This document shows positions 27,701 through 34,316 of a stretch of DNA of 64,000 nucleotides, piece by piece; position 1 is the stretch's first letter, and every line of letters begins with the position of its first letter. Below the pieces are notes generated by a model. It was not told the DNA's origin. It saw nothing but the letters and a program-made list of their open reading frames with translations, and searched no databases. Made by a program: the position numbers and the translations under genes. The DNA is from an uncultured Bacteroidales bacterium (GTDB lineage: Bacteria; Bacteroidota; Bacteroidia; Bacteroidales; ML635J-15), in contig CAJOIT010000002.1 of the NCBI GenBank assembly GCA_905234755.1, positions 214,405 through 278,404 on the forward strand, given 5' to 3'.

Positions 27701-30700
27701 ACATTCGTCAGAAGCACAACCTTTGAATAATCGCCAAGGGTAGCTGTCAATGTAACACTACTGAAAGAATTATTCACAGTAACACTCTCTCCGTCATCCT
27801 CTATAGTAATGAAACCATCACCATCAATCGATGACCATACAAGGTCTGTTGGGGTATATACATTAAAACTTTCAGTAACATGCATATTGTCCTGCGTTCC
27901 ACTCAATGTTACCGGTGAAGCAGCAACAATTGCAGCCGAGCAAGACTCAATATTAACAGGTATAGGATACCTGCTAGCATTTGTACTCCAATTTGCACCA
28001 TCAAGCGACAATGCTTTCATTTGTGCTGTTGTTTTTGCTGTCCCGTTGTCATTACCAAGGAAGCAATGCTGCGAATCGTAATAGCAATCGGTAACAGAAC
28101 CTTCATTGGTTCCATATATCTTGCCGATACTGCTAGTTGTAATAAAATTGAAACATTCAGTAAGCGATGCACCTGCAAGCACATTTCCTGCAATACCACC
28201 AACTACCGCATTGGTAGCGTTTACTATTGCCGCATTGATATTATATTTGACATCGGTATTATCAACATAACCAACAATGCCACCAACTACATCTACTCCG
28301 CGCAAGTTAGTGGCAATGCTTGCACAACCTGAAATTTCATTCTTAGTAGTAGCATTACCAACCGAATAACCGCATATACCGCCGACATTGGAAGCACTTG
28401 CACTGCGTATTTCTCCCGCTGATGTACAATCCTTTATAGAACAATAGGTCTTGATATATCCACAAATACCACCTACATACGAGCCGCTACTTGTAGTTGC
28501 AATCAGTGTACCATTGAAATGACAGTTCTGAATTACAAAAGGAGCAGCAGACAAAGCAGTTGCATAGCCAACAATACCGCCCGTATATGACTTTGAGTTG
28601 GATATGTCTCCCGACAATTTTATATTTTCAATAGTGGAAGAATTTCTACCGACAGTAGTAACATTTCCAAAAAGTCCAGCATAATTTGATGAACGCGAAA
28701 CAATAAGGTCGGTAATATTATGATTGCCTCCATCAAAATTTCCTGAGAAAGGATATGTACTTGTACCAACTGGCACCCACGGAGTTCCATCTGGGTCAAT
28801 CATTGATATGTCATTAGTTACTACAAAGCTGACACCAGAAAATCCGTTAACATTACGATGTCCCTTGTACTGACCTTCACTTCCCGAATTTACAGCAACT
28901 CGGAAATCCTGCATATCTTCATAACTTTCTATTGTCAACGGACCATCACCTGCCTCAGCCACACTTATTTTTACAATCTTTGGGTAACCATCGTATGTAG
29001 CAGTTAGATTAGCAACACCATAACCAGCCCCAACAGATGCTACGCTTCCAGAAATAGAAATAATATCAGCATCCGATGTCCACGAAACACCGCCATCTGT
29101 TACCACTGTAAAATCATTATGTCCCACTGCATTGTATGTTTCATCTCCGTACAACCTTACGGGAGCCTTTGCTACTATTGCAACACTGGCATTCACAAAC
29201 CCTGTTGGCACCGGATAATAGTTTGCATTTAATGTAAACCCAGGAAGTTCAACAGATGTCAGTTCGCACAATTCTGTTGTTGACTTTCCTACCGCCGCAT
29301 CATTCGTAGCATCATCAGCGCCATGAATACCTCCTAGCACAGAATGTTGCTTGTCGTAATAGTTATGCTCCGGAGCAACTGTATATGATGTAGCAACATG
29401 ATTTCCAATAATGCTTGAGCCCATATCAACTGTAGCCGCATTAACATTGTAACGGATAGTAACCTTATTGTTATTATCGCTATAACCAACAATACCACCA
29501 ATATTTTCTGTCTTGCCCGAAACATTACCAGCATTCATGTTATTTGCGACATCTGTATATCTATATACACGGCCAACTATACCTCCACTATTTGAATTTG
29601 CAACAATATCCGAAAGGTTAACACAATTTGTAATTGTTGCCAAATTTGTAGCCGAACCAGAACCATAGCAATAACCTACTATACCTGCGAAATTATTATT
29701 CTTCCGTGTTGAAGAATTTACCGTTCCTGCAGCCGAACATTTCTCTATTTTTGTATATCCTGTTGCATATCCACAAATGCCACCGGCATAAATATCGGTA
29801 GTAGATGATGTAGAAACGATATTACCAATGAAATGACAGTTTGTAATTTTTGCCCAGTTTGCCACAGCATCCGATTTCAAGTATGCACAAATACCGCCTT
29901 TATAGGTTGATGTTCCTTGAATCTCGCCATATACGGTCAAATCCTTTATAGTTCCATTAAACACATACCCGAAAAATCCTTGCCTTGATGTTGCAGAAAC
30001 ATTTAAATTAGTTATTTTGTGACCATTGCCATCGAAATTCCCACAAAATGGATGTGTGTCTGTTCCTATTGGTGTCCAAGTTTCTGTAAGTGCAATATCA
30101 TTGCCCAATTGAAAATTGAATCCAGTGTAACCAGTAACCGAAGTGTATCCATAGTAATTGTCCGTTACTCCATTTACTGCATCACGCAAAGCCTTCAACT
30201 GGTCTTCTGTTGTAATAACAATAGGATTAGGAATGGTAATATTACTAACTACGAACAACTTCGACAATCCATACATAGTGGCTGTGAGTGTAGCAGAACC
30301 TGAAGGAGTCACAATATGTCCATCATTATCAATGTATGCCGTATTGCTGCTTTCCCATAATGCATCGCTGCACAAATCAATGTCATTCGCAACATTAGCG
30401 TAATTTTCAGAAGAATTAATAAATATTGGTGCAGATGTTATTTTTGCGAACTTTGAATCTGCCATCGGCTTGGGGATTGGATAGTAACCTTCCCGAAACG
30501 ACCAATAGCCTGTAGTCCAGTTATCACCAGAAATATTTGCTGGAGGCGTATTGACTGCAGTAACAGTCATCTGTGCAGTTTTCAGGCCTTTATATTTGGC
30601 ACTCACATCTGCAGTATTGAAAATACCCTTAACAGTGTCGCGCTGCGTATCATAGTAGCAATATGTCATACTGCCACCCGATCCAGAAATTGCACCACCC

Positions 30701-31644
30701 ATATTTACACTACCACTATTCAAGCAATAACTTATATATGTAGTATTGACACAATACCCGACAATGCCACCAGTATAACGACCAATACCATTAACATTAC
30801 CTCCATTGACATTGTATCGCACAGTGGAATAATATGTGTATCCGGCAATTCCACCAACATCGGCGCCCAAACCTTTTACCTCTGCCGAATTGACACAATT
30901 CTGCAATATTGGTCTTGTTGTTGCTGTATTTGTTGCACTTCTAATGTATCCGACAATACCTCCAACATATGCTTGTCCCGAAACACTACCAGCAGTACCG
31001 CACTGGTCGATAGTAACATAGTATGCAATACCTGCAATACCTCCAGCATAAGAACTAGCCGCAGATGCCGATATGTTTCCATTAAATGTACAATTGACGA
31101 TCTTGGCATTCCTGCGGTATGTGGAACCGCTGGAATACCCGCAGATATACCCGCAGATACCGCCAACATAACTTGTACCCGAAACATTAGATTCTACATT
31201 TATGTCTCGAATAACAATGTCATCACCCTCGGCATCCGTATTGGACCTTACATAACCGAACAAGCCCCTGTACGAACCACTTGTGCGGAAGTTCTTGATA
31301 GTACAGTTATTTCCGTTTACACTTCCTCGAAATGGTCTAATTGAAGACGAACTCGTCCAATAGCCAATTGGAGTCCATGTGTTTCCACCAAGATTAAACT
31401 CCAAATTATCACCAGGATCTCCGATGTTTATAGTTTTCCCTGCAAAATCAACACCGCCCTCCTTTACCAGCCATGCAAGACCAGCAAGCTCATCAGCAGT
31501 TTCAATCTTATATTCGAGGTCTGATTCATGCCCAACATACCAATCTGTATTGGTAGATGTGCCATCCCATACACTTTGCGAAAATACACTTGCAATGCAC
31601 AATATTTGCGCACAAATGCACAATAGTATAAATTTATATCTCAT
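21763..31644 (-). CDS. Giant modular secreted adhesin with GLUG repeats and type IX sorting domain
   Basis: About 3,293 residues from the ATG at 31644 (signal peptide MRYKFILLCICAQILCIASVFSQ); a longer TTG-started frame overlaps the promoter. Six modules of about 430 residues follow, marked by W-x-P-(I/V)-G near residues 87, 521, 953, 1374, 1791 and 2228. Each has an entry segment (L-x-x-F-R-x-A-V-N), the WxPIG...F-x-G-N-F-D-G block, many GLUG-type strands (YVGGICGYI, VGGIVGYV) forming a beta-solenoid, and, between modules, an Ig-like segment (W-x-S...LTAT). The C-terminal ~600 residues hold a W-N-x-A-S-N-W domain, LPIELVSFTA, YYRLKQVDYDG and a type A sorting domain (VFPNPFRSEITL). It should be surface-displayed via SprA and bind glycans, other cells or surfaces. 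The gene is transcribed alone. Confidence 0.92.
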   Translation of the reverse strand: MRYKFILLCICAQILCIASVFSQSVWDGTSTNTDWYVGHESDLEYKIETADELAGLAWLVKEGGVDFAGKTINIGDPGDNLEFNLGGNTWTPIGYWTSSSSIRPFRGSVNGNNCTIKNFRTSGSYRGLFGYVRSNTDAEGDDIVIRDINVESNVSGTSYVGGICGYICGYSSGSTYRRNAKIVNCTFNGNISASAASSYAGGIAGIAYYVTIDQCGTAGSVSGQAYVGGIVGYIRSATNTATTRPILQNCVNSAEVKGLGADVGGIAGYTYYSTVRYNVNGGNVNGIGRYTGGIVGYCVNTTYISYCLNSGSVNMGGAISGSGGSMTYCYYDTQRDTVKGIFNTADVSAKYKGLKTAQMTVTAVNTPPANISGDNWTTGYWSFREGYYPIPKPMADSKFAKITSAPIFINSSENYANVANDIDLCSDALWESSNTAYIDNDGHIVTPSGSATLTATMYGLSKLFVVSNITIPNPIVITTEDQLKALRDAVNGVTDNYYGYTSVTGYTGFNFQLGNDIALTETWTPIGTDTHPFCGNFDGNGHKITNLNVSATSRQGFFGYVFNGTIKDLTVYGEIQGTSTYKGGICAYLKSDAVANWAKITNCHFIGNIVSTSSTTDIYAGGICGYATGYTKIEKCSAAGTVNSSTRKNNNFAGIVGYCYGSGSATNLATITNCVNLSDIVANSNSGGIVGRVYRYTDVANNMNAGNVSGKTENIGGIVGYSDNNNKVTIRYNVNAATVDMGSSIIGNHVATSYTVAPEHNYYDKQHSVLGGIHGADDATNDAAVGKSTTELCELTSVELPGFTLNANYYPVPTGFVNASVAIVAKAPVRLYGDETYNAVGHNDFTVVTDGGVSWTSDADIISISGSVASVGAGYGVANLTATYDGYPKIVKISVAEAGDGPLTIESYEDMQDFRVAVNSGSEGQYKGHRNVNGFSGVSFVVTNDISMIDPDGTPWVPVGTSTYPFSGNFDGGNHNITDLIVSRSSNYAGLFGNVTTVGRNSSTIENIKLSGDISNSKSYTGGIVGYATALSAAPFVIQNCHFNGTLIATTSSGSYVGGICGYIKTYCSIKDCTSAGEIRSASASNVGGICGYSVGNATTKNEISGCASIATNLRGVDVVGGIVGYVDNTDVKYNINAAIVNATNAVVGGIAGNVLAGASLTECFNFITTSSIGKIYGTNEGSVTDCYYDSQHCFLGNDNGTAKTTAQMKALSLDGANWSTNASRYPIPVNIESCSAAIVAASPVTLSGTQDNMHVTESFNVYTPTDLVWSSIDGDGFITIEDDGESVTVNNSFSSVTLTATLGDYSKVVLLTNVDFVADLTIRNKTDLENFRKAVNDGPSGSFNSVRNVDGFSGMTFTLEPENGTDISILSTANWTPIGSTASTPFKGNFDGQGHSILGVQSTAGTGRGLFGYVENATIENLNVTSGNNKTIKATSYAGGIAGRAIKSTIRNCSFNGNILTTGSYAGGIVGRIEGSTIENCVAGGTVQSDNYGGGICGSMVKSGVGSRIENCASNMDILGNSSIGGITGYSSNSTVTNCINAGNVSGTTNNVGGIVGYVTDDEAVVSYCLNVGTAAGGAVVGFLNPVSTVSNNYFDNQWNVLILGIAEVGEEGDPSDEGTTSKTTQTIISDGAFASAWNAVSGRYPVPTAIKDLPATILASIPVKLGSQQYNLVTETFNVGTLTDLTWTSSNTSYVTISSGTANVLGTINDYASSILTATYKGWKKTVKVFRPYNFDPLPIPDVAALKDFRNAVNAGATGSYMGVPNINGFVGKNFALTATEDTYDLNDEGWTPIGSSSTCAFKGNFDGNGKTVIGLKITSTASYKGMFGYVNRGSIRNLNVVGNVSGSSYVGGICGYIKGGNGDNYSSISQCTFNGHVTATTTSATTYAGGIVGSNNSYTSITKCCVAGVISASATTNTYVGGITGLSSGASADKDSIASCTNAAVVNGSGDYVGGIAGGIKNTYIDYCNNGGNVSGVRHYTGGITGSNPSGAAVRYSMSSSLVSPGGAIIGINGGTATANFYDKQRTSVMGIAATDGTSADQSGKAVGLLTIEMTGDSPSGLTGDGWIPARWTYAENLYPIPTALGSNDFSVITATPIFIDKASATPANWNNLKPVNTLELGGPAGIVWTSDNDGYISVVPVVISHPEEYNSATLTSTRNGISKKYILEDYGDLSSLDIYNLADLKEFRDAVNDRESGSYKGVLNIGGYAGFTINLLDNITIDEDNWEPIGKAADCNFAGTFEGNDHTISNLKITNKQYAGLFGYIKYGSVRDLNLNNVTISNNASYTGAVCGYIEGKATNDKSAISSCKVLSGTIKSTASSSYLGGIVGAMGANAYISACENSAVITSRSLSGGICGSVSAGSNGSIDVISECVNYGSVTCSASYNKVGGIVGNILMAGNVVDCVNRGNVKAGYYVGGIAGYMYGSNDNSRKATMTLCVNDATVDALSTSNASNVGGIVGYLGTYAKVDKGLNSGNVSGKMAYVGGVVGRSVATLPTKKNHILYSTNSADVTGSENYVAGICGKDTITEIKYCLNGGNVNGTTSTNIGGISGYNCENSIVAYNISTGTVETSDSTNGICGTNEGTTENNYYDRQRSLCAVDNTDGLITDLLSGTGRSAFSDGDWSSNFVFNDNIYPMPLGTDAYPEAKLAATPVYLHADDASTYEVYDSVSGNITLVDAYTSWTTNDVDHISISGTTATITYPCDLFANDTLVASLNVDESLTLKKNVKVNLAYVKTPELESISDVNLCPNTEQTISVTVTNGVADCVYTWTPNVTDESSVEVSLLRSQEYHVVVANSANTSCSSEVVANVNVYTPEVEPVEDTYIWYGRTINDWNTASNWMLYDSGEDSYSMAGDVPESSNNVIITRFGSEGCVVTPELNDDATINNFNAGSNVELDIASSNHLTINGNATINGAVIGNVVFGADATCDDGSTGYIDGIITKTGASDNFRFLTGHLDSDRGLLLRSALGMTVAGDDAEVSVHYTTNHDTYPMPDSYSHGGNMGGDLDHVSDRDFWHVRTNKPLSNVSLHWRNRESISLSDDCVLDFMRVAYVTGGSSVWSEMSGSIDGDCTTGSITITSLGGSRAAEQEYELTLGSTDSGDKLVLPIELVSFTASCDGNSVDVKWTTASEKNNDYFILERSYDAVNFSEVTRIAGAGNSIEENNYAYTDYEYYGGEMYYRLKQVDYDGKRTVSETIVVKCAEYELDPVVSVFPNPFRSEITLSLSNFANKPATVEIFDIMGTLVMSKDIDATGNDYETVLNLDNLSAATYTIRVSTADFVINRRVVKQ

Positions 31645-31686
31645 AAGCAAACAATATTTACATACTACTATTCCATTAATAACTTG

Positions 31687-31694
31687 CAAAGTTA
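31687..31694 (-). promoter_or_regulatory. -7 promoter element of the giant adhesin gene
   Basis: TAACTTTG on the minus strand matches TAnnTTTG, 43 bp upstream of the ATG at 31644. Confidence 0.65.
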
Positions 31695-31905
31695 ATAAGA
31701 ATCAGACAAATAGCAACAAAAAAAGTTTCTTTATTTATAATTTGTCTCAAAACAAAAAAGGCTAATGTATCTCCAGCACAAAACGATTGCATATATTATC
31801 GTCTAATCAACTCAAAACAAAATATATACCCGTGTATAAACGACAAGAAACGACTAATAAACGAAAGTAAACGCTTAAAAACCGACTAGTCTTTTTAGGT
31901 TGGCT

Positions 31906-31913
31906 GACCTTTG
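31906..31913 (+). promoter_or_regulatory. Weak promoter-like element upstream of the first SSB gene
   Basis: GACCTTTG differs from TAnnTTTG at the first base and lies 58 bp upstream of the ATG at 31972. No clear -33 element is seen. Confidence 0.35.
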
Positions 31914-31971
31914 CAGCGGATTTCGAAACGAAGTCATACAACAAAATTGTTTAACGAAAAAATTTTACACG

Positions 31972-32328
31972 ATGAAATTAGGCGGACACATAGAAATTGA
32001 AGCGAGAATCGGTTCGGTTCCGGAACTAGTAAACGAAATGTGCGGACACAAGCTCGTGAGGTTTGTAATCGCAGTTACAGACAGGCACATAAACAATAAC
32101 ATGTACTCGCAGCACACACACTGGTACACGGTAAACGCCCTTGGCGACACTGCAGAAACAATACTTAGGTCGGACATGCACATCTGCGATACAATCTGCA
32201 TCAGCGGACAGTGGTTAATCGACGGGGACAGCGAAGTGACAGGCAATGGTAACTATAGCTGCGAGATTCTGGCAGAAGATGTTGTTTGTGAATCGAAAGT
32301 TTTGGCAAAGGAGTTTAATGTAGCGTAA
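31972..32328 (+). CDS. Divergent single-stranded DNA-binding protein
   Basis: A 118-residue OB-fold protein that aligns over its whole length with the SSB at 33354-33704: IEARIGSVPELV, KLVRFVIAVTDRH, THWYTVNALGDTAE, DTICISGQWLID and ILAEDVVC match VQLIGRLGGEPIV, KVARFSIAINEQ, TQWHNVVAWRKLAE, NEVLVCGKLTSH and VLASEIVC. It would coat single-stranded DNA. The acidic, Gly/Pro-rich tail that recruits partners in canonical SSB (about 150-180 residues) is missing, as in many plasmid or element SSBs. An in-frame TTG at 31900 is less likely as a start. It converges on the small RNA pair encoded on the other strand. Confidence 0.75.
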   Translation: MKLGGHIEIEARIGSVPELVNEMCGHKLVRFVIAVTDRHINNNMYSQHTHWYTVNALGDTAETILRSDMHICDTICISGQWLIDGDSEVTGNGNYSCEILAEDVVCESKVLAKEFNVA

Positions 32329-32332
32329 AAAT

Positions 32333-32410
32333 AAAAAAAATCTCCAAGAGGATGCTGCATCTAACTCGGTCCCTGGCAGTAAAACTACGTCACCACATCC
32401 TTGTGGAGAG
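32333..32410 (-). ncRNA. Small RNA candidate A
   Basis: On the minus strand a full promoter (TTTG, 19 bp, TACCTTTG at 32415-32422) precedes about 78 bases ending in a T run (A run 32333-32340 on plus). The ends can pair: AATCTC (32339-32344) with GAGATT (32408-32413), then GGATG (32350-32354) with CATCC (32396-32400). An inner CTGC/GCAG pair is matched by TTGT/GCAA in copy B. There is no open frame of note. The ~116-bp tandem copy B has the same layout, and the segments GTGA-GTA-TTTTA-TG and GGAC-G-G-TAG are conserved. Candidates are Bacteroidota structured RNAs such as 6S-type RNA, but I cannot assign a family. The ends are estimates. Confidence 0.7.
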
Positions 32411-32414
32411 ATTG

Positions 32415-32445
32415 CAAAGGTACTACAAAATTATATATGTACAAA
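32415..32445 (-). promoter_or_regulatory. Complete promoter of small RNA A
   Basis: TACCTTTG (32415-32422) and TTTG (32442-32445) on the minus strand are 19 bp apart, the expected arrangement for Bacteroidota primary sigma factor. No coding gene follows on this strand. Confidence 0.75.
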
Positions 32446-32458
32446 TAAAAATTTAAAC

Positions 32459-32526
32459 GAAAACCTCCAGGAGATTGTTGCGACTAGCCCCGTCCATGAT
32501 AACAATAAAATTACTTCACGGCAACC
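32459..32526 (-). ncRNA. Small RNA candidate B
   Basis: Tandem copy of candidate A, offset by 116 bp. Its promoter is TTTG (32558-32561), 19 bp, TACCTTTG (32531-32538). The RNA of about 68 bases begins with a CAACCTC-type 5' arm, keeps the conserved inner segments and ends after a GGAGGTTTTC segment, a weaker T run than in copy A. Its stem pairs differ from A but are preserved (for example ATTGTT/AACAAT), which supports selection on structure. The 3' end runs close to the -33 element of copy A, so the two could interfere or be read through. Ends are estimates. Confidence 0.65.
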
Positions 32527-32530
32527 TCAA

Positions 32531-32561
32531 GGAGAGGTTGCAAAGGTACAACAAAATTATG
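32531..32561 (-). promoter_or_regulatory. Complete promoter of small RNA B
   Basis: TACCTTTG (32531-32538) and TTTG (32558-32561) on the minus strand are again 19 bp apart, exactly as for copy A. Confidence 0.75.
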
Positions 32562-32611
32562 TAAATGCAAACAAAAAAAACGACAATTAGAATTTTAACT
32601 AGTAGCAAAAA

Positions 32612-32788
32612 ATGATAGACATATTTGGCATAGAACTAACCGAAGAAAATATGATAGCCAGAAAAAGTGGTAAGCTGGTTTACATTAAATCGGCGATCAT
32701 GCCATCAACACCCGCCAGCATTGCACATGGAAGCCAGCCTACCGTCCGTGGCGGCGGTACTTCGACTGCAAAAATAACAAAAAATTGA
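32612..32788 (+). CDS. Small protein of 58 residues, unknown
   Basis: Starts MIDIFGIELTEENMI and ends TSTAKITKN. I do not recognise it. It has no signal peptide, a short helical/strand N-terminus and a Gly/Ser/Pro-rich tail. Its last residues (STAKITKN) nearly match those of the next protein (STAKIIKN), and the shared stretch continues into the spacer DNA (direct repeat 32762-32825 versus 33293-33357). This suggests it is the remains of a gene whose body was replaced, or a small cassette gene. It lies 33 bp upstream of the next gene on the same strand. Confidence 0.5.
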   Translation: MIDIFGIELTEENMIARKSGKLVYIKSAIMPSTPASIAHGSQPTVRGGGTSTAKITKN

Positions 32789-32825
32789 ACACAAAATATA
32801 CAATAATTTAAAAATCAAGTTATGG
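32762..32825 (+). repeat. Direct repeat, left copy
   Basis: 64 bp covering the last eight codons of the 58-residue gene, its stop, the spacer and the next ATG. It matches 33293-33357 over most positions, with small indels in the AT-rich spacer. Confidence 0.8.
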
Positions 32826-33319
32826 CAAACGACCTGGACAAAATAACTCAGAACTTTATCAACGAAATTGGCGACATTCAACTGAACGAAGAACAAAAGC
32901 GCATATATAATGCTTTTGTGTACAGAAGAAGAAAACCATACAAATTTTCAGTTACCGACAAATATGATAATACAATAAGATTTATTCTTCCGACCAATAA
33001 TACAAGAGAAGGCGTTGTACATATATTGACAAAACACTACTATGGTATGATTGGCAAGGTTAGCGCAAATGAGATATTAAACTTTGTTGATGTTATTAGA
33101 AACGGAGATCTCACTGTTGAAAACAACACAATGACATACATACACAAATCAAACGGGATAAATTATTCATTGATTGTTGGAATAAAAGAAACCCCCGCCA
33201 ATAATATATTGAAGAGCTTCTATTCTGATAAAAACAAAGGTTCTGGAACAGACTGTTTTGCTAACGCGTTGGCTCCAATTCCAAAACCTAAATCGACTGC
33301 AAAGATAATAAAAAATTGA
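32822..33319 (+). CDS. Possible BECR-fold nuclease (PBECR-like), cassette gene
   Basis: A 165-residue protein without a signal peptide. Residues about 45-140 follow the pattern of phage Barnase-EndoU-ColicinE5/D-RelE-like nucleases: KFSVTDKYDN, VVHILTKHYYGMIG (His and basic residue), ANEILNFVDVIRNGDL, INYSLIVGIKE and NILKSFYSDKN. In that fold these would be the catalytic His helix and the beta-sheet. The match is from pattern only. The N-terminus (1-40) is acidic and helical, and the tail is Lys/Pro-rich. Direct repeats flank the gene (32762-32825 and 33293-33357), and an SSB gene follows after 34 bp. It could be a toxin-like effector or an element-borne nuclease; no immunity gene is obvious unless the 58-residue protein acts as one. 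Confidence 0.5.
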   Translation: MANDLDKITQNFINEIGDIQLNEEQKRIYNAFVYRRRKPYKFSVTDKYDNTIRFILPTNNTREGVVHILTKHYYGMIGKVSANEILNFVDVIRNGDLTVENNTMTYIHKSNGINYSLIVGIKETPANNILKSFYSDKNKGSGTDCFANALAPIPKPKSTAKIIKN

Positions 33320-33357
33320 ACACAAAATATTAACAATTTAAAAATTTAAAACTATGG
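33293..33357 (+). repeat. Direct repeat, right copy
   Basis: 65 bp covering the last codons of the 165-residue gene, its stop, the spacer and the ATG of the SSB gene. It is the partner of 32762-32825. Confidence 0.8.
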
Positions 33358-33704
33358 ATTCAAGAAATCATGTACAGTTGATCGGTCGCCTGGGTGGCGA
33401 GCCGATAGTAAGAGACACAAAAAGCGGAAAAGTCGCAAGATTTTCAATCGCAATTAACGAGCAGTTCGCAGAAGAAGGACAATCGAGATCAAACACGCAA
33501 TGGCACAATGTGGTGGCATGGAGAAAACTTGCAGAGAAAATCGAGGCTTCATGTCACAAAGGCAACGAAGTTCTTGTTTGCGGAAAACTTACAAGTCATA
33601 GTTACGAAGACCAGAACAAGGTAAAAAAGTATATCACCGAAGTGCTCGCAAGCGAGATAGTCTGTATGTCGAAGAACGAGCAAAAGGAAATCGCTGTGGC
33701 ATAA
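33354..33704 (+). CDS. ssb: Single-stranded DNA-binding protein
   Basis: A 116-residue SSB with the canonical OB fold: NHVQLIGRLGGEPIV, KVARFSIAINEQF, TQWHNVVAWRKLAE, GNEVLVCGKL and ITEVLASEIVC. It binds single-stranded DNA during replication and repair. It lacks the long disordered tail with an acidic end that canonical SSBs use for partner binding, so it may not be the main chromosomal SSB. It is last in the 58 aa / 165 aa / ssb unit (34-bp gap) and ends at a hairpin (33715-33749). recA lies 0.6 kb downstream. Confidence 0.9.
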   Translation: MDSRNHVQLIGRLGGEPIVRDTKSGKVARFSIAINEQFAEEGQSRSNTQWHNVVAWRKLAEKIEASCHKGNEVLVCGKLTSHSYEDQNKVKKYITEVLASEIVCMSKNEQKEIAVA

Positions 33705-33714
33705 TGCATTGCAT

Positions 33715-33754
33715 GGAACGAGACTGCCAATTAATGACAGTTTCGTTCCTTTCC
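33715..33754 (+). terminator. Hairpin after ssb, probable terminator
   Basis: GGAACGAGACTG (33715-33726) pairs with CAGTTTCGTTCC (33738-33749), 12 bp with one G-U pair, followed by TTTCC. The T run is short. Confidence 0.6.
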
Positions 33755-33808
33755 GAAATTTGTTAACAAGTTTTTGCAACTACAAGCACAAAGACCAAAA
33801 ATTGAAAT

Positions 33809-33816
33809 TATTTTTG
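33809..33816 (+). promoter_or_regulatory. -7 promoter element of the bcp-recA unit
   Basis: TATTTTTG matches TAnnTTTG, 22 bp upstream of the ATG at 33838. Confidence 0.6.
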
Positions 33817-33837
33817 TAAAATTAAACATGTACGACA

Positions 33838-34299
33838 ATGATAACTTTGAAAAAAGGCGACAAAGCGCCATCGTTCAGCGGAAAGAACCAGAACGATGAA
33901 ATTATTGGCAGCGAACAGCTTGCAGGAAAGAAATACATTCTCTACTTCTACCCCAAGGATAGCACCCCCGGATGCACTACCGAAGCTTGCAACCTGCGCG
34001 ACAACCACAACTTCTGGATTAAGCGTGGATATACAATCATCGGCGTAAGCACCGACTCGGTAGCCAGCCACAAGAAGTTCATCGAGAAGAACTCGCTTCC
34101 GTTCGACCTTATCAGCGACAGCGACAAGGAAATTGTAAACGCTTTCGGTGTATGGGACAAGAAAAAGATGGCAGGACGCGAATACTACGGCATTTTGCGC
34201 ACCACATTTGTTGTCAACGAGAATGGAATCATTGATGAGGTATTTACCAAAGTAGACACAAAAAATCACACAGAACAGATAACCAAAGTATTAGAATAA
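33838..34299 (+). CDS. bcp: Thioredoxin-dependent thiol peroxidase (Bcp/PrxQ type)
   Basis: A 153-residue peroxiredoxin that reduces hydrogen peroxide and organic peroxides in the cytoplasm with thioredoxin. The peroxidatic Cys46 lies in [11 protein letters not shown] and the resolving Cys51 is five residues on, the atypical 2-Cys PrxQ arrangement. An out-of-frame ATG at 33828 is ignored. recA starts 17 bp after its stop, so oxidative defence and DNA repair are co-transcribed here. Confidence 0.94.
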   Translation: MITLKKGDKAPSFSGKNQNDEIIGSEQLAGKKYILYFYPKDSTPGCTTEACNLRDNHNFWIKRGYTIIGVSTDSVASHKKFIEKNSLPFDLISDSDKEIVNAFGVWDKKKMAGREYYGILRTTFVVNENGIIDEVFTKVDTKNHTEQITKVLE

Positions 34300-34316
34300 C
34301 AAAAAAAATTACAGAT

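Noticed and set aside
21763..31644. CRISPR-like repetition in the adhesin gene
   Set aside because: Repeats are long, diverged and in frame with protein modules; there are no short identical repeats with unique spacers.
31900..31971. TTG-started N-terminal extension of the first SSB
   Set aside because: The added residues have no SSB similarity and overlap the promoter-like element; the ATG at 31972 starts directly before the OB fold.
32333..32526. Firm assignment as 6S RNA
   Set aside because: Length and hairpin shape are compatible, but without a model search I cannot tell it from other Bacteroidales RNAs.
32329..32600. Riboswitch or leader for the genes downstream on the plus strand
   Set aside because: Complete promoters and the T-run ends are on the minus strand in both copies, which fits independent RNAs and not a plus-strand leader.
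32762..33357. Integrase attachment sites
   Set aside because: The direct repeats cover gene ends and spacers, and no integrase or tRNA gene is present.
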